This document shows, piece after piece, positions 42,297 to 50,960 of a DNA stretch of 57,094 nucleotides. The stretch's first letter is position 1. The number at the start of each line of letters is the position of its first letter. A program made the position numbers and the translations under genes. The notes beneath the pieces were generated by a model. The model did no database searches, was not told where the DNA came from, and saw nothing but the letters and a program-made list of their open reading frames with translations. Origin of the DNA: Flavobacterium hercynium (GTDB lineage: Bacteria > Bacteroidota > Bacteroidia > Flavobacteriales > Flavobacteriaceae); NCBI RefSeq assembly GCF_002217285.1, contig NZ_MUGW01000062.1:123-57216 (forward strand), read 5' to 3'.

Positions 42297-43940
42297 TTAT
42301 GCCAACATTGTAACTGGGCTTTCGATGTATTGTTTTAATGTTTGTAAAAATTGAGCTCCAGTTGCACCGTCAATTGTTCTGTGGTCACAAGCTAATGATA
42401 ACATCATTGTGTTTCCTACTACAATCTGACCGTTTTTAACTACTGGTTTCTCTACAATTGCACCTACAGAAAGGATTGCAGAGTTTGGTTGGTTGATGAT
42501 TGAATTAAATTCAGTAATACCAAACATTCCAAGGTTAGAAACAGTGAAAGTACTTCCTTCCATTTCTTGTGGCCCAAGTTTTTTGTTTTTAGCTCTTCCT
42601 GCTAAATCTCTTACGCTAGCTCCAATTTGAGATAAACTCATAGCATCTGTAAATCTTAATACAGGAACTACTAATCCGTCTTCAACAGCAACAGCAACAC
42701 CAATATTAACGTGGTGGTTAATGATGATAGCATCTTCTTTCCACTGAGAATTAATTTTTGGGTGTTTTTTCAATGCTAACGCACAAGCTTTAATTACCAT
42801 ATCGTTGAAAGATACTTTTGTATCCGGTACAGAATTAATAGTTGTTCTTGCATGCATTGCGTCATCCATGCTTACTTCGATTACTAAGTTGTAATGAGGA
42901 GCTGTGAATAATGATTCAGCAAGACGTTTTGCGATAATTTTACGCATTTGAGAGTTTTTGATCTCTTCTGTGAAAACTTCTCCTGCAGGAACAAAAACTT
43001 TTGGTGCAGCAGGTGCAGCAGTTTCTGATTTTCCGGCAGCAGCTTCAGTTGCAGCAGGTTTTGCAGTTGCAGATGGAGTAAAGTTTTCGATATCGCTTTT
43101 TACGATACGTCCGTTTTCTCCTGATCCTTTAACCTGATTTAATTGAATTCCTTTGTCAGAAGCAATTTTCTTTGCTAATGGTGAAGCTAAGATTCTTCCG
43201 TTTGAAGTTTCAGCAGCAGCTTCCGGTGCTTTTTCGGCAGCAGGTGCAGCTTTTGTTTCTTCAGTTGCAGGAGCACTCGCAGTTGCAGTTCCTCCGGCAG
43301 TATAATTTTCAGCAATTCCTGAAATATCAGTTCCTGCAGGTCCAATAATAGCTAATAAGCTATCAACTGGCGCAGTGTTTCCTTCTTGAATTCCAATGTA
43401 CAATAAAGTTCCTGCATTGAAAGACTCGAATTCCATTGTTGCTTTGTCTGTTTCGATTTCTGCAAGGATATCACCTTCAGCAACAGCATCACCAACTTTT
43501 TTCAACCAGCTTGCTACAGTTCCTTCTGTCATTGTATCACTTAAACGTGGCATAGTTACAACTACAACACCTTTAGGTAATTCTGTAGCAGCTTTTGCTG
43601 CAGGAGCAGGAGTTTCTGTTTTAGCAGCAGGAGCAGCGTCAGCTTTTGGAGCTTCAGCAGCAGGTGCATCTCCACCGCTCAATAGAGCAGAAATATCTTC
43701 ACCTTCGTTACCAATGATTGCTAATAATGAATCAACTGGAGCAGTTTCTCCAGCAGGAATTCCGATATGTAAAAGAGTTCCTTCGTTGAAAGATTCGAAC
43801 TCCATTGTTGCTTTGTCTGTTTCAATTTCAGCAAGGATATCTCCTTCGCTAATTTTGTCGCCTACTTTTTTTAACCAAGTCGCTACCGTTCCTTCCGTCA
43901 TAGTATCGCTCAAACGAGGCATTGTTACTTTAATCGCCAT
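42297..43940 (-). CDS. pdhC: Pyruvate dehydrogenase E2, dihydrolipoamide acetyltransferase
   Basis: E2 transfers the acetyl group from lipoamide to CoA and forms the core of the pyruvate dehydrogenase complex. The 547 residues contain two lipoyl domains with lipoylated lysines K43 and K166 in identical EIETDKATMEFES motifs, joined by Ala/Pro/Glu-rich flexible linkers. A peripheral-subunit-binding domain (about 245-285, with ILASPLAKKIASDKGIQ) follows. The catalytic domain contains H520-RTI-D524-G. Two near-identical lipoyl domains suggest recent duplication. It lies six bases downstream of pdhA. Confidence 0.95.
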   Translation of the reverse strand: MAIKVTMPRLSDTMTEGTVATWLKKVGDKISEGDILAEIETDKATMEFESFNEGTLLHIGIPAGETAPVDSLLAIIGNEGEDISALLSGGDAPAAEAPKADAAPAAKTETPAPAAKAATELPKGVVVVTMPRLSDTMTEGTVASWLKKVGDAVAEGDILAEIETDKATMEFESFNAGTLLYIGIQEGNTAPVDSLLAIIGPAGTDISGIAENYTAGGTATASAPATEETKAAPAAEKAPEAAAETSNGRILASPLAKKIASDKGIQLNQVKGSGENGRIVKSDIENFTPSATAKPAATEAAAGKSETAAPAAPKVFVPAGEVFTEEIKNSQMRKIIAKRLAESLFTAPHYNLVIEVSMDDAMHARTTINSVPDTKVSFNDMVIKACALALKKHPKINSQWKEDAIIINHHVNIGVAVAVEDGLVVPVLRFTDAMSLSQIGASVRDLAGRAKNKKLGPQEMEGSTFTVSNLGMFGITEFNSIINQPNSAILSVGAIVEKPVVKNGQIVVGNTMMLSLACDHRTIDGATGAQFLQTLKQYIESPVTMLA

Positions 43941-43946
43941 AATATA

Positions 43947-44945
43947 TTATAGTTTATGAGGTGTGAATGGATAGTCTTCTTGTGCGTATACTACATCATA
44001 CAATTGTTGCAATTCAGGATATGGAGATTCTTCAGCGAATTTCACACATTCTTCAACCAAGTCTTTAACTCTTTGGTCAATTACTTCAATTTCTTCTGGT
44101 GTAGCAAACTTTTGATCCGTGATTACATCTAAAACCTGAGTAATAGGGTCAATTTTTTTGTACTCTTCAACCTCTTCTTTAGAACGGTATAATTGTGCAT
44201 CAGACATAGAGTGTCCTCTGTAACGGTACGTTTTCATTTCAAGGAAAGTTGGTCCGTCACCACGACGGGCTCTATCAATTGCTTCAGTCATAGCTTCAGC
44301 AACTTTTACAGGATTCATTCCGTCAACTGGTCCGCAAGGCATATCGTATCCTAAACCAAGTTTCCAGATATCAGTATGGTTTGCAGTTCTTTCTACAGAT
44401 GTTCCCATTGCGTAACCATTGTTTTCAACAATAAATACAACAGGTAATTTCCATAACATAGCCATGTTGAAAGCTTCGTGTAAAGAACCTTGTCTAGCAG
44501 CTCCATCACCAAAATAAGTCATAGTAACGCCGCCAGTTTCAAAATATTTATCAGCAAAAGCTAAACCAGCTCCTACCGGAATTTGTCCACCTACGATTCC
44601 GTGACCTCCGTAAAAACGGTGTTCTTTTGAGAAAATGTGCATAGAACCACCCATACCTTTAGATGTTCCTGTTGCTTTTCCTAAAAGTTCAGCCATTACA
44701 CGTCTTGGATCAACGCCCATACCAATTGGTTGAACGTGATTTCTGTAAGCAGTAATCATTTTGTCTTTAGTCAGGTCCATAGCATGCAAAGCACCTGCTA
44801 GTACAGCTTCCTGTCCATTATATAAGTGTAGAAAACCTCTAACTTTTTGTTGAATGTATAATGCTGCAAGTTTGTCTTCAAACTTTCTCCAAAGTAGCAT
44901 GTCTTCGTACCACTTTAAGTATACCTCTTTTGTAATTTCTTTCAT
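43947..44945 (-). CDS. pdhA: Pyruvate dehydrogenase E1 component, alpha subunit
   Basis: E1-alpha binds thiamine diphosphate and decarboxylates pyruvate. The cofactor motif GDGAARQGSLHEAFNMAMLW followed by VENN is present, as are MGGSMHIFSKEHRFYGGHGIVGGQIPVGAGLAFA and the phosphorylation-loop-like YRYRGHSMSDAQLYRS. The length of 332 residues fits the heterotetrameric type, which needs a separate beta subunit (pdhB); none is encoded next to it, so E1-beta must lie elsewhere. The gene is the first of pdhA-pdhC. A -7 box lies about 100 bases upstream, and the leader contains a short GC hairpin. Confidence 0.95.
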   Translation of the reverse strand: MKEITKEVYLKWYEDMLLWRKFEDKLAALYIQQKVRGFLHLYNGQEAVLAGALHAMDLTKDKMITAYRNHVQPIGMGVDPRRVMAELLGKATGTSKGMGGSMHIFSKEHRFYGGHGIVGGQIPVGAGLAFADKYFETGGVTMTYFGDGAARQGSLHEAFNMAMLWKLPVVFIVENNGYAMGTSVERTANHTDIWKLGLGYDMPCGPVDGMNPVKVAEAMTEAIDRARRGDGPTFLEMKTYRYRGHSMSDAQLYRSKEEVEEYKKIDPITQVLDVITDQKFATPEEIEVIDQRVKDLVEECVKFAEESPYPELQQLYDVVYAQEDYPFTPHKL

Positions 44946-45045
44946 CTGAATTCTTTCTTTTGCTAAAGTTTGTTTGTGTTATCGATTGTTGCCTGTAACG
45001 CAAAATAGTTTCCTCCCACAAATTTGCGCCCGAAAGGTCGGGATG

Positions 45046-45053
45046 CAAAAATA
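45046..45053 (-). promoter_or_regulatory. -7 promoter box of pdhA-pdhC
   Basis: The minus strand reads TATTTTTG, matching TAnnTTTG. Just inside the transcript, CCCGA and TCGGG (45029-45042) can form a small hairpin, so the leader of about 95 bases may be structured. Confidence 0.5.
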
Positions 45054-45104
45054 AGACATTCCGTTTAAGAACTAAAATTTAAAAGGTACTTTTTGGTTCT
45101 TTTT

Positions 45105-45587
45105 TTACAAGAACTTTTTATCGAACATAAAAGGGAGCAAATTTTTTAAGGAAGCCGATTGGTAAATAGTGCCAATTTCACCCATAAAATAAATCTCGAT
45201 TGGAGTGTCCTGCTTGATTTCATATTCTGCAATTGACTGTCTGCAAGACCCGCACGGTGGAATTGGTGCTTTTGTCTGATTCGTGTCCGAAGCTGCAGTA
45301 ATTGCCATTTTTAAAATTTTCGCTTCAGGATAAACACTTCCTGCATGAAAAATGGCAACACGTTCTGCGCACAATCCCGATGGATAAGCGGCATTTTCCT
45401 GATTAGATCCAACGATTACCTTGCCGTTATCTAAAAGTAAAGCTGCTCCAACTCTAAATTGCGAGTAAGGTGCGTATGCTTTTTTACGGACTTCAACAGC
45501 CTGATCCATTAAACTCTGTATGTCTTGTGGAAGATCTGTTAGCGAATCGTATTCTAAAAATGATGTTGTAATGCTTATTTCTTTCAT
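45105..45587 (-). CDS. cdd: Cytidine deaminase
   Basis: Cdd deaminates cytidine and deoxycytidine to uridine for pyrimidine salvage. The zinc site shows C73-A-E75 (GLCAERVAIF) and P-C112-GS-C115-RQ (PPCGSCRQSIAEY), and the substrate segment is SQFRVGAALL followed by GSNQENAAYPSG. The length of 160 residues fits the homotetrameric class. It lies between the pdh genes and porV and on the same strand as both. The porV terminator separates it from porV. Confidence 0.94.
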   Translation of the reverse strand: MKEISITTSFLEYDSLTDLPQDIQSLMDQAVEVRKKAYAPYSQFRVGAALLLDNGKVIVGSNQENAAYPSGLCAERVAIFHAGSVYPEAKILKMAITAASDTNQTKAPIPPCGSCRQSIAEYEIKQDTPIEIYFMGEIGTIYQSASLKNLLPFMFDKKFL

Positions 45588-45600
45588 TCTTTTTAAGGGA

Positions 45601-45641
45601 AAAAAAATCCAAATCTCTACTGTTGTAGAAATTTGGATTAT
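45601..45641 (-). terminator. Terminator of porV
   Basis: AATCCAAATTTCTAC on the minus strand pairs with GTAGAGATTTGGATT (one mismatch region at the stem centre) and is followed by a run of T. It lies about 25 bases beyond the porV stop. Confidence 0.85.
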
Positions 45642-45665
45642 ATAATTAGTTTTTAATTTTTTAGC

Positions 45666-46874
45666 TTAATAGGTTTCATATTTGTCGCCAAAGTTAAACG
45701 TTAAAGAAAAACGAAGTGTGTTTTCTAACGGATTTTTAACTTTTGATGATGAAAATAAGTATGAAACGTCAACTTTTACAACATTGTATTTGAATCCTGC
45801 TCCTAAAGAGAAGAATTGTCTTGCACCTTTCATCGGGCTTTCATGAAAATATCCTGCTCGAACTGCAAATGAATCCTGATAGGTATATTCACCAGCTACA
45901 CTATATGTGATTTCTTTTAGCTCTTCACTAAATCCATCAGGTGCATCTCCAAAAGATTTGAATATTCCAGAAACCCAGTTTATGTCATTGTATTTATTGT
46001 AGCTTATCGTATTCGCTTGCTCTTGCGTAATTTCTCCATCATCTGTATAATCTCCGTCACCATTAAGATCTACAGGAGTTCCAGGTCCCGGAGGAGTTGG
46101 TACTAAAAGTTTTGTTAGCTCGACACTTACGGCTATCTTATTGTAATCATCCAGAATAAAATCGAATCCTCCACCAACTCTTAGGTTAGCAGGTAAGAAG
46201 TTTGCACTTAAATCGTCATTGTCATAACTTATTTTTCGACCTAAGTTTTGAAGGTTAAAACCACCTCTCCATCTACCGTTAAAACTGCTGTAAGCAATTT
46301 CCTCAGACTGATAGAAACCTGCTACGTCAACTGCAAAAGTACTTGCAGGTGATGCATCAACATCTTCTGAAGCAATTTTTAAGTTAGAACGAATATATCT
46401 TGCACCAATAGCCATAGAGAATTTTTCACTCAGTTTTAATGAGTACGAACCGTCAAAGGCAAATTCATTTGGCGATACAACATTTGGTACTTCGTTAGGT
46501 TCTCCGGTTCTTCTTAGCTCAATGTCTCCAAAGCCAAAATATCTGAAGCTTCCTGCAAAGGCACTTCTTTCATTGAATTTGTTGTAATAGGTTACTTGAC
46601 CCAGAGAGATGTCGTTTGCTAAATCGGTTAAGTAAGGCGTATAACTTACTGAAAAACCATGTTTGTCTTCTGCGAAAGCATATTTTGCGGGATTCCATTG
46701 TTGAGAAAAAGCATCGGCAGATGTTGCGACACCCTGATCAGCGAGTCCGGCTGCTCTTGCGTCTGCAGCAACTAATAAAAAGGGTACTCCGGTTGTAATC
46801 GGACGAACGATGTCTTGAGCTTTCGCGATCGAAATAATAAATAGGCAAGTTAATAGTAGAGATATTTTTTTCAT
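45666..46874 (-). CDS. porV: PorV, type IX secretion outer-membrane shuttle protein
   Basis: PorV (LptO) is an FadL-like outer-membrane barrel that carries cargo from the translocon to the PorU sortase. This 402-residue protein has a signal peptide (to IAKAQ, residue 20), the family hallmark GVPFLLVAADARAAGLADQGVATSADAFSQQWNPAKYAF, and barrel strands to a final NTLRFSLTFNFGDKYETY. An insertion near 262-290 carries an EF-hand-like acidic loop (D269-L-N-G-D273-G-D-YTDDGE). It sits 43 bases downstream of porU on the same strand but also has its own TATATTTG box. The porV-porU order next to gldJ is as in F. johnsoniae. Confidence 0.94.
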   Translation of the reverse strand: MKKISLLLTCLFIISIAKAQDIVRPITTGVPFLLVAADARAAGLADQGVATSADAFSQQWNPAKYAFAEDKHGFSVSYTPYLTDLANDISLGQVTYYNKFNERSAFAGSFRYFGFGDIELRRTGEPNEVPNVVSPNEFAFDGSYSLKLSEKFSMAIGARYIRSNLKIASEDVDASPASTFAVDVAGFYQSEEIAYSSFNGRWRGGFNLQNLGRKISYDNDDLSANFLPANLRVGGGFDFILDDYNKIAVSVELTKLLVPTPPGPGTPVDLNGDGDYTDDGEITQEQANTISYNKYNDINWVSGIFKSFGDAPDGFSEELKEITYSVAGEYTYQDSFAVRAGYFHESPMKGARQFFSLGAGFKYNVVKVDVSYLFSSSKVKNPLENTLRFSLTFNFGDKYETY

Positions 46875-46898
46875 TTATGCAAATATGAATTTATGGTA

Positions 46899-46906
46899 CA
46901 AATATA
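46899..46906 (-). promoter_or_regulatory. -7 promoter box of porV
   Basis: The minus strand reads TATATTTG, matching the consensus, between the porU stop and the porV start. A TTG lies 14 bases upstream at the very end of porU. Separate, stronger expression of the shuttle relative to the sortase would make sense. Confidence 0.55.
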
Positions 46907-46917
46907 TAGATTGATTA

Positions 46918-49900
46918 TTACAATATGACGAGTTTTTCGTACTTTTCTGCTTTCTTATTTGTTAAATTAGATTTTACAGTCAGCTTGTAAATATAAACAC
47001 CTTTTCCGATTCTATCACCAAAATCGTCTTTTCCGTCCCAAGTTATTTCGCGAGATAGGAAACCTTCTGTTGTAATTACTTGATTTTTGGTCCAGACAAC
47101 CTTTCCAGTTATGGTCATTACTTGCACCTGAACGTCCAGTGGTTCGTAAGGTCTGTTGTGTGAAAACCAAAATTGGGTGTATGTCGAAAATGGATTTGGA
47201 TAATTAAGAACGTGTGATAAAGTTAGAGATTCATCTCCAACAACTATAAATTGTATTTCGCTTGTAACAGGATTATTGTAAACATCCCACGCTGTAAAAC
47301 TTATTGTGTGTAATCCTGCTTCTAAATTTCGTAACGGAAAACGCAAGTTTCCGTTGGTATAATCGTCTAATTTTGTTTGGTAATAATCATTTAAAATAAA
47401 AGGATTACTCTCGTCTCCATCTAAAATTGCTACAATATCATGCCCTATACCGCTGGCGGTATTTATTCCGTTTTCATCTTCTAAAAAGGCTAATAAAAAT
47501 GGGGAACTATTTGTAATTCCGCCTGAAACAAATGTTTCATCATTCATATATAACTTAACTTTTGGACTTATATTGTCCTCAGGTGCATTTTCATTAATAC
47601 CACCTATTTTTATGATATTATTATAACCTGTCTGATTTTCAAGAGCACTGTTCTTTTTGGCGTAAAAGCTGATTCGGCCATTGTCAACAGGAATTCTGAT
47701 GTCTCTGGGAACAACAAAACTAAATTCAAACTGACCATTTTTTACAGAAGCATTTCCTCTAAAAATGGTTTCACCTAAATTTTTAAATGACATCGCAGGG
47801 CTATAACCATCGTTGTTTAATGTAGAACGTGTTACAATCTTGTCAAAAATTGCGGTTGCCAATTCGCCATTGTAATTGCTTAAAAGGGTATTATTTTCGT
47901 CTGTAATTTCTCCGGTGATTTTGATTTTTGAGAGTGATTTCAAATCCGGAATAGGTTGTGAAATCACGATGTCATTTACCTTTGTTAAATTAATTTTAGG
48001 TTTTGGAATTGCCAGCATTAAAGCTGGATCACCAATATAAAAAATAACATTGCTTGCGGAACTTGGATTCTCATTTTTGGAGATTCTAAGTGCTTCGGCA
48101 ATCGTAGGATACTGATTTGAATTGTAGGAGAGCAGGTTTTTCGTTAATCCGTCATTGAAGTTTTCTGCATTTGTTTGTCCTATAGATCGAATAGTCGTAA
48201 GCAGAGAAATGGCGCCGCCCTTTGTATTCCAGTAAATATATTCACCTGCTGTCGGTCTCGTTGGATCATCGAATCTTGAGAATTCGCAGGTAATCGTTAT
48301 GAATAATGGATATTTGTATTGGTTGTTTAAATTTTGGCTATCTGATTTCTCCCAGATTCTTTCACTTGACAAACCATCTTCTCCACCATGTCCTAAATAA
48401 TTAAAGACTAAAGCACCTTTTTCGAAAGCGTTAAAAAAGTCGGTTCTGGCTTTTGGATATCGTGATCCTCCGGCAGAAGCCTCCTGTGTATAAGAGTCAA
48501 GAAATATTTTGTCAATGTTAAAAAAAGGCTTTTCAGTTGCAATAACGTCGGCTAAGTTGTTTTGGCGTACTTGCAGCGTAGCGTCAGAACTCTTGTCAGA
48601 ATCATCGCTGATTAATACAAAGTTGTTTCGCCAGTTTCCGTATGATTTAATGTCATGGTATTCCAGTACTTTGTTGACCATTTCCTGAGCTTGTGCGTTA
48701 TCTGAAACAAGCATTCTTCCAATTGCAATATCAATACCTCCAAAAAAAGAGACTACATTTCCTTCATCAGCATCCATAAGGCCATAAAAATCATCTGATG
48801 CAAAAGCAATTTCTCCTATAGTATTACTAATTAATGAATGATATATAGGTACAATATTAGTGTTGTTTGAAATTCTGTCCTTGTAATCAAATGATGCATC
48901 GCCAAACAGATTGACGTATTTGATTTTCTTATCTGCAGAAGACGCATTGTCATAAATGTATTTAATGCAATTTCTAATGGCTGCAATGTCTTGTTTGCCT
49001 GAAGAAAATTCATGATAGATGTTCTCTAACGGAATCACTTTCACACTTAAATTGGATGTGGTGCGATGGAAACTCGCCAGTTTTTCAGCTTGAGAAACCA
49101 AGTTTTTAGGTGCTATAATAGCGTAGTCAATGTCTTGAAAGCTGTTTTGGGTGTTTTTAAGTAGAGTCCCTTTGAGATTTTGATTGGTAACTTTTGATTG
49201 GCTTTCTTTTAAAGGAGTAAAATAATCGGAAGCTTCAAGTGCAATGTATTTTCGGATTTCACCTAGGTTGGCTTTAAAGCTAAAGCTAGCTTGATTTGCG
49301 TTTTCGATTTTGGATACATTATATAGGTCTGTAATATCCCAAATTTGCGGAATAGTTGAAGCGTTTCCAATAGTGTAGTTAACAATTCCTATGTTTGATG
49401 CTGCTAAGTCATATTGAAATTTAAATTGCTTTCCGGTTCCTAACAATTTTCTTTTGGCAATTAAATTGATGTAATCCAGATAACCTTTTGATCCCGGAAC
49501 ACCGTTATTATTATAGGTAAGCTTTATTTTTATGTTTTGTGCTCCTGTAAATGTAGTATTTGAGGGTAATTGCCCATCGTAAAACCTTGTTTCTGAACTT
49601 GCGGCCAATGCATTAAAATTTATTGTGCCTATATTTTGACCGTTGGCAGTAACGGAAAACGAAGTAGGGGTGTAGGCTGCAGAAGCGGCGCTTATAGCTA
49701 TTTTTACAGGGACAGAAACTTCTATATTAGGAAAGTTGAAGTCAAATTCCTGTTCATTGTTGATATCAAATGATTCTCCGTACCATTGACGTCCTAATCG
49801 TGCAATGTTTGTTTGGTCTATTTCGTGGTACTGGTAGTCATCAAACGTATTAATTTCTAATGTGCTGCTTCCGGTAGGCTGATTTAATGGGGCGATGCGC

Positions 49901-50751
49901 TTTCCTTCGTTTCCTGAAGCCGTTATGTAATAATAGGATTTAGTGTTGTATAAATTAAGATTGGTTTGACTTTCTGTATTCCAATTGTCTACTCCTTCTC
50001 CGTAAAATAGAATGTAATCTTCATTGTTAAACGTTCCGTCATTTTCTCCAATTATTTGAATAGCGTTCTCAGTTAAATCGTCAGCTGTGTATTGGTTATT
50101 GGCTAATGGAAGCATTTTTCCGCCATTTCCATAGATTTTAATTCTTCTGGGATCCGATTTTCCCGGGTCAAAACCAAGGCTTTGTAAAAACGATCTGGAA
50201 ATTTTATACACGCCTGATTTTTCGATGTAAAAGCGGTACCATTCCCCTGTTGCTAAAACAGAATTGGAAATTGCTTTTGTCTTTTGAGAAGAAAAATTAA
50301 TGCTTTGCGATGTACTTGTATTTACAGAATAAGTGAAGGATTTGATTCTTTTAAAACCGCTTCCGTCTCTTACAATCGGATGGAGAGAAATAAAAGCATC
50401 GTTCCTGCTTCTCGTTCTTGCAATTTTTAGCGTCTCATTGGGTTGGTTTGGGATGTTTTCAAGTGTTAAATTTCCCAGCTCTGTACTCGAAACTGATTCA
50501 TAAATTATGTTAGACAGGAGTAAAGTATTACTAATTGAGTAGTTTGATTCGGGTAACTTTGTTAACAATGTTATGCTTTTTTTAGTAATATCGAATCTAA
50601 ATGAGTTTCCTGTGAAGGTGGGTATGATTATTTTTTCTGTACCAAAACTCGTCTCTTTTTTGCTTTGCCAATCCAGCGTAAAGCTCCCATTTATCTGGGA
50701 AAATGAGGTAAAAGAGAGAAGTAAAAGATATACGATCAGGGCTTGTTTCAT
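46918..50751 (-). CDS. porU: PorU, type IX secretion sortase (gingipain-like C25 peptidase)
   Basis: PorU cleaves the C-terminal signal of secreted cargo at the outer membrane and joins it to the anchor sugar. The 1277-residue protein has a signal peptide (about 1-18), a long N-terminal beta-rich region, and a C25 peptidase domain (about 540-900). The catalytic histidine is H788 (FNYLGHGGEDGLSSERIW) and the cysteine C822 (ITITCEFSRFDDP). A C-terminal FlgD/CTD-like domain (about 1180-1277) begins NYPNPFSTYTQFWF and ends YEKLVIL. PorU keeps its own CTD-type end even though it is thought not to be processed. It diverges from gldJ across 209 bases. Confidence 0.94.
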   Translation of the reverse strand: MKQALIVYLLLLSFTSFSQINGSFTLDWQSKKETSFGTEKIIIPTFTGNSFRFDITKKSITLLTKLPESNYSISNTLLLSNIIYESVSSTELGNLTLENIPNQPNETLKIARTRSRNDAFISLHPIVRDGSGFKRIKSFTYSVNTSTSQSINFSSQKTKAISNSVLATGEWYRFYIEKSGVYKISRSFLQSLGFDPGKSDPRRIKIYGNGGKMLPLANNQYTADDLTENAIQIIGENDGTFNNEDYILFYGEGVDNWNTESQTNLNLYNTKSYYYITASGNEGKRIAPLNQPTGSSTLEINTFDDYQYHEIDQTNIARLGRQWYGESFDINNEQEFDFNFPNIEVSVPVKIAISAASAAYTPTSFSVTANGQNIGTINFNALAASSETRFYDGQLPSNTTFTGAQNIKIKLTYNNNGVPGSKGYLDYINLIAKRKLLGTGKQFKFQYDLAASNIGIVNYTIGNASTIPQIWDITDLYNVSKIENANQASFSFKANLGEIRKYIALEASDYFTPLKESQSKVTNQNLKGTLLKNTQNSFQDIDYAIIAPKNLVSQAEKLASFHRTTSNLSVKVIPLENIYHEFSSGKQDIAAIRNCIKYIYDNASSADKKIKYVNLFGDASFDYKDRISNNTNIVPIYHSLISNTIGEIAFASDDFYGLMDADEGNVVSFFGGIDIAIGRMLVSDNAQAQEMVNKVLEYHDIKSYGNWRNNFVLISDDSDKSSDATLQVRQNNLADVIATEKPFFNIDKIFLDSYTQEASAGGSRYPKARTDFFNAFEKGALVFNYLGHGGEDGLSSERIWEKSDSQNLNNQYKYPLFITITCEFSRFDDPTRPTAGEYIYWNTKGGAISLLTTIRSIGQTNAENFNDGLTKNLLSYNSNQYPTIAEALRISKNENPSSASNVIFYIGDPALMLAIPKPKINLTKVNDIVISQPIPDLKSLSKIKITGEITDENNTLLSNYNGELATAIFDKIVTRSTLNNDGYSPAMSFKNLGETIFRGNASVKNGQFEFSFVVPRDIRIPVDNGRISFYAKKNSALENQTGYNNIIKIGGINENAPEDNISPKVKLYMNDETFVSGGITNSSPFLLAFLEDENGINTASGIGHDIVAILDGDESNPFILNDYYQTKLDDYTNGNLRFPLRNLEAGLHTISFTAWDVYNNPVTSEIQFIVVGDESLTLSHVLNYPNPFSTYTQFWFSHNRPYEPLDVQVQVMTITGKVVWTKNQVITTEGFLSREITWDGKDDFGDRIGKGVYIYKLTVKSNLTNKKAEKYEKLVIL

Positions 50752-50960
50752 CTTGTTTTGAAAACAGAATTAAATTTAATTTATTTTTAGTAAGTAAAAA
50801 TATAGTATTTTATGTTAAAGTGAACGATAAATATCTTATTTTTGCATCCATAACTATAGGCTAATTTCTAGTAAAAAACAACTAAATAAAATTATTAGAA
50901 ACAATGTTGCTAATTAAATGTTAATTATTATATTGCAACACCTAAATTTATCACCTAAGA
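50752..50960. other. Divergent porU-gldJ regulatory region
   Basis: The region holds the gldJ promoter box and a leader of about 115 bases. A hairpin with arms TGTTGC (50905-50910) and GCAACA (50935-50940) and an inner TAATTA/TAATTA pairing lies 20 bases before the gldJ ATG. A TAAAAATA on the plus strand (TATTTTTA on minus) is one mismatch from a -7 box for porU. Confidence 0.45.
50837..50844 (+). promoter_or_regulatory. -7 promoter box of gldJ
   Basis: TATTTTTG matches TAnnTTTG and has TTA, one base from TTG, 19 bases upstream. It would give gldJ an untranslated leader of roughly 110 bases. Confidence 0.65.

Noticed and set aside
43396..43959. 187-residue open frame antisense to pdhC
   Set aside because: It mirrors the Ala/Pro-rich lipoyl and linker region of pdhC, whose codon bias leaves the opposite strand open. 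It has no promoter or family features.
45029..45053. Riboswitch upstream of pdhA
   Set aside because: Only one small hairpin (CCCGA/TCGGG) is visible and no conserved aptamer element, such as the thiamine-diphosphate box, can be recognised.
50905..50940. Terminator or small RNA before gldJ
   Set aside because: The hairpin is AT-rich with a bulge and no T run follows, so it is more likely a leader structure.
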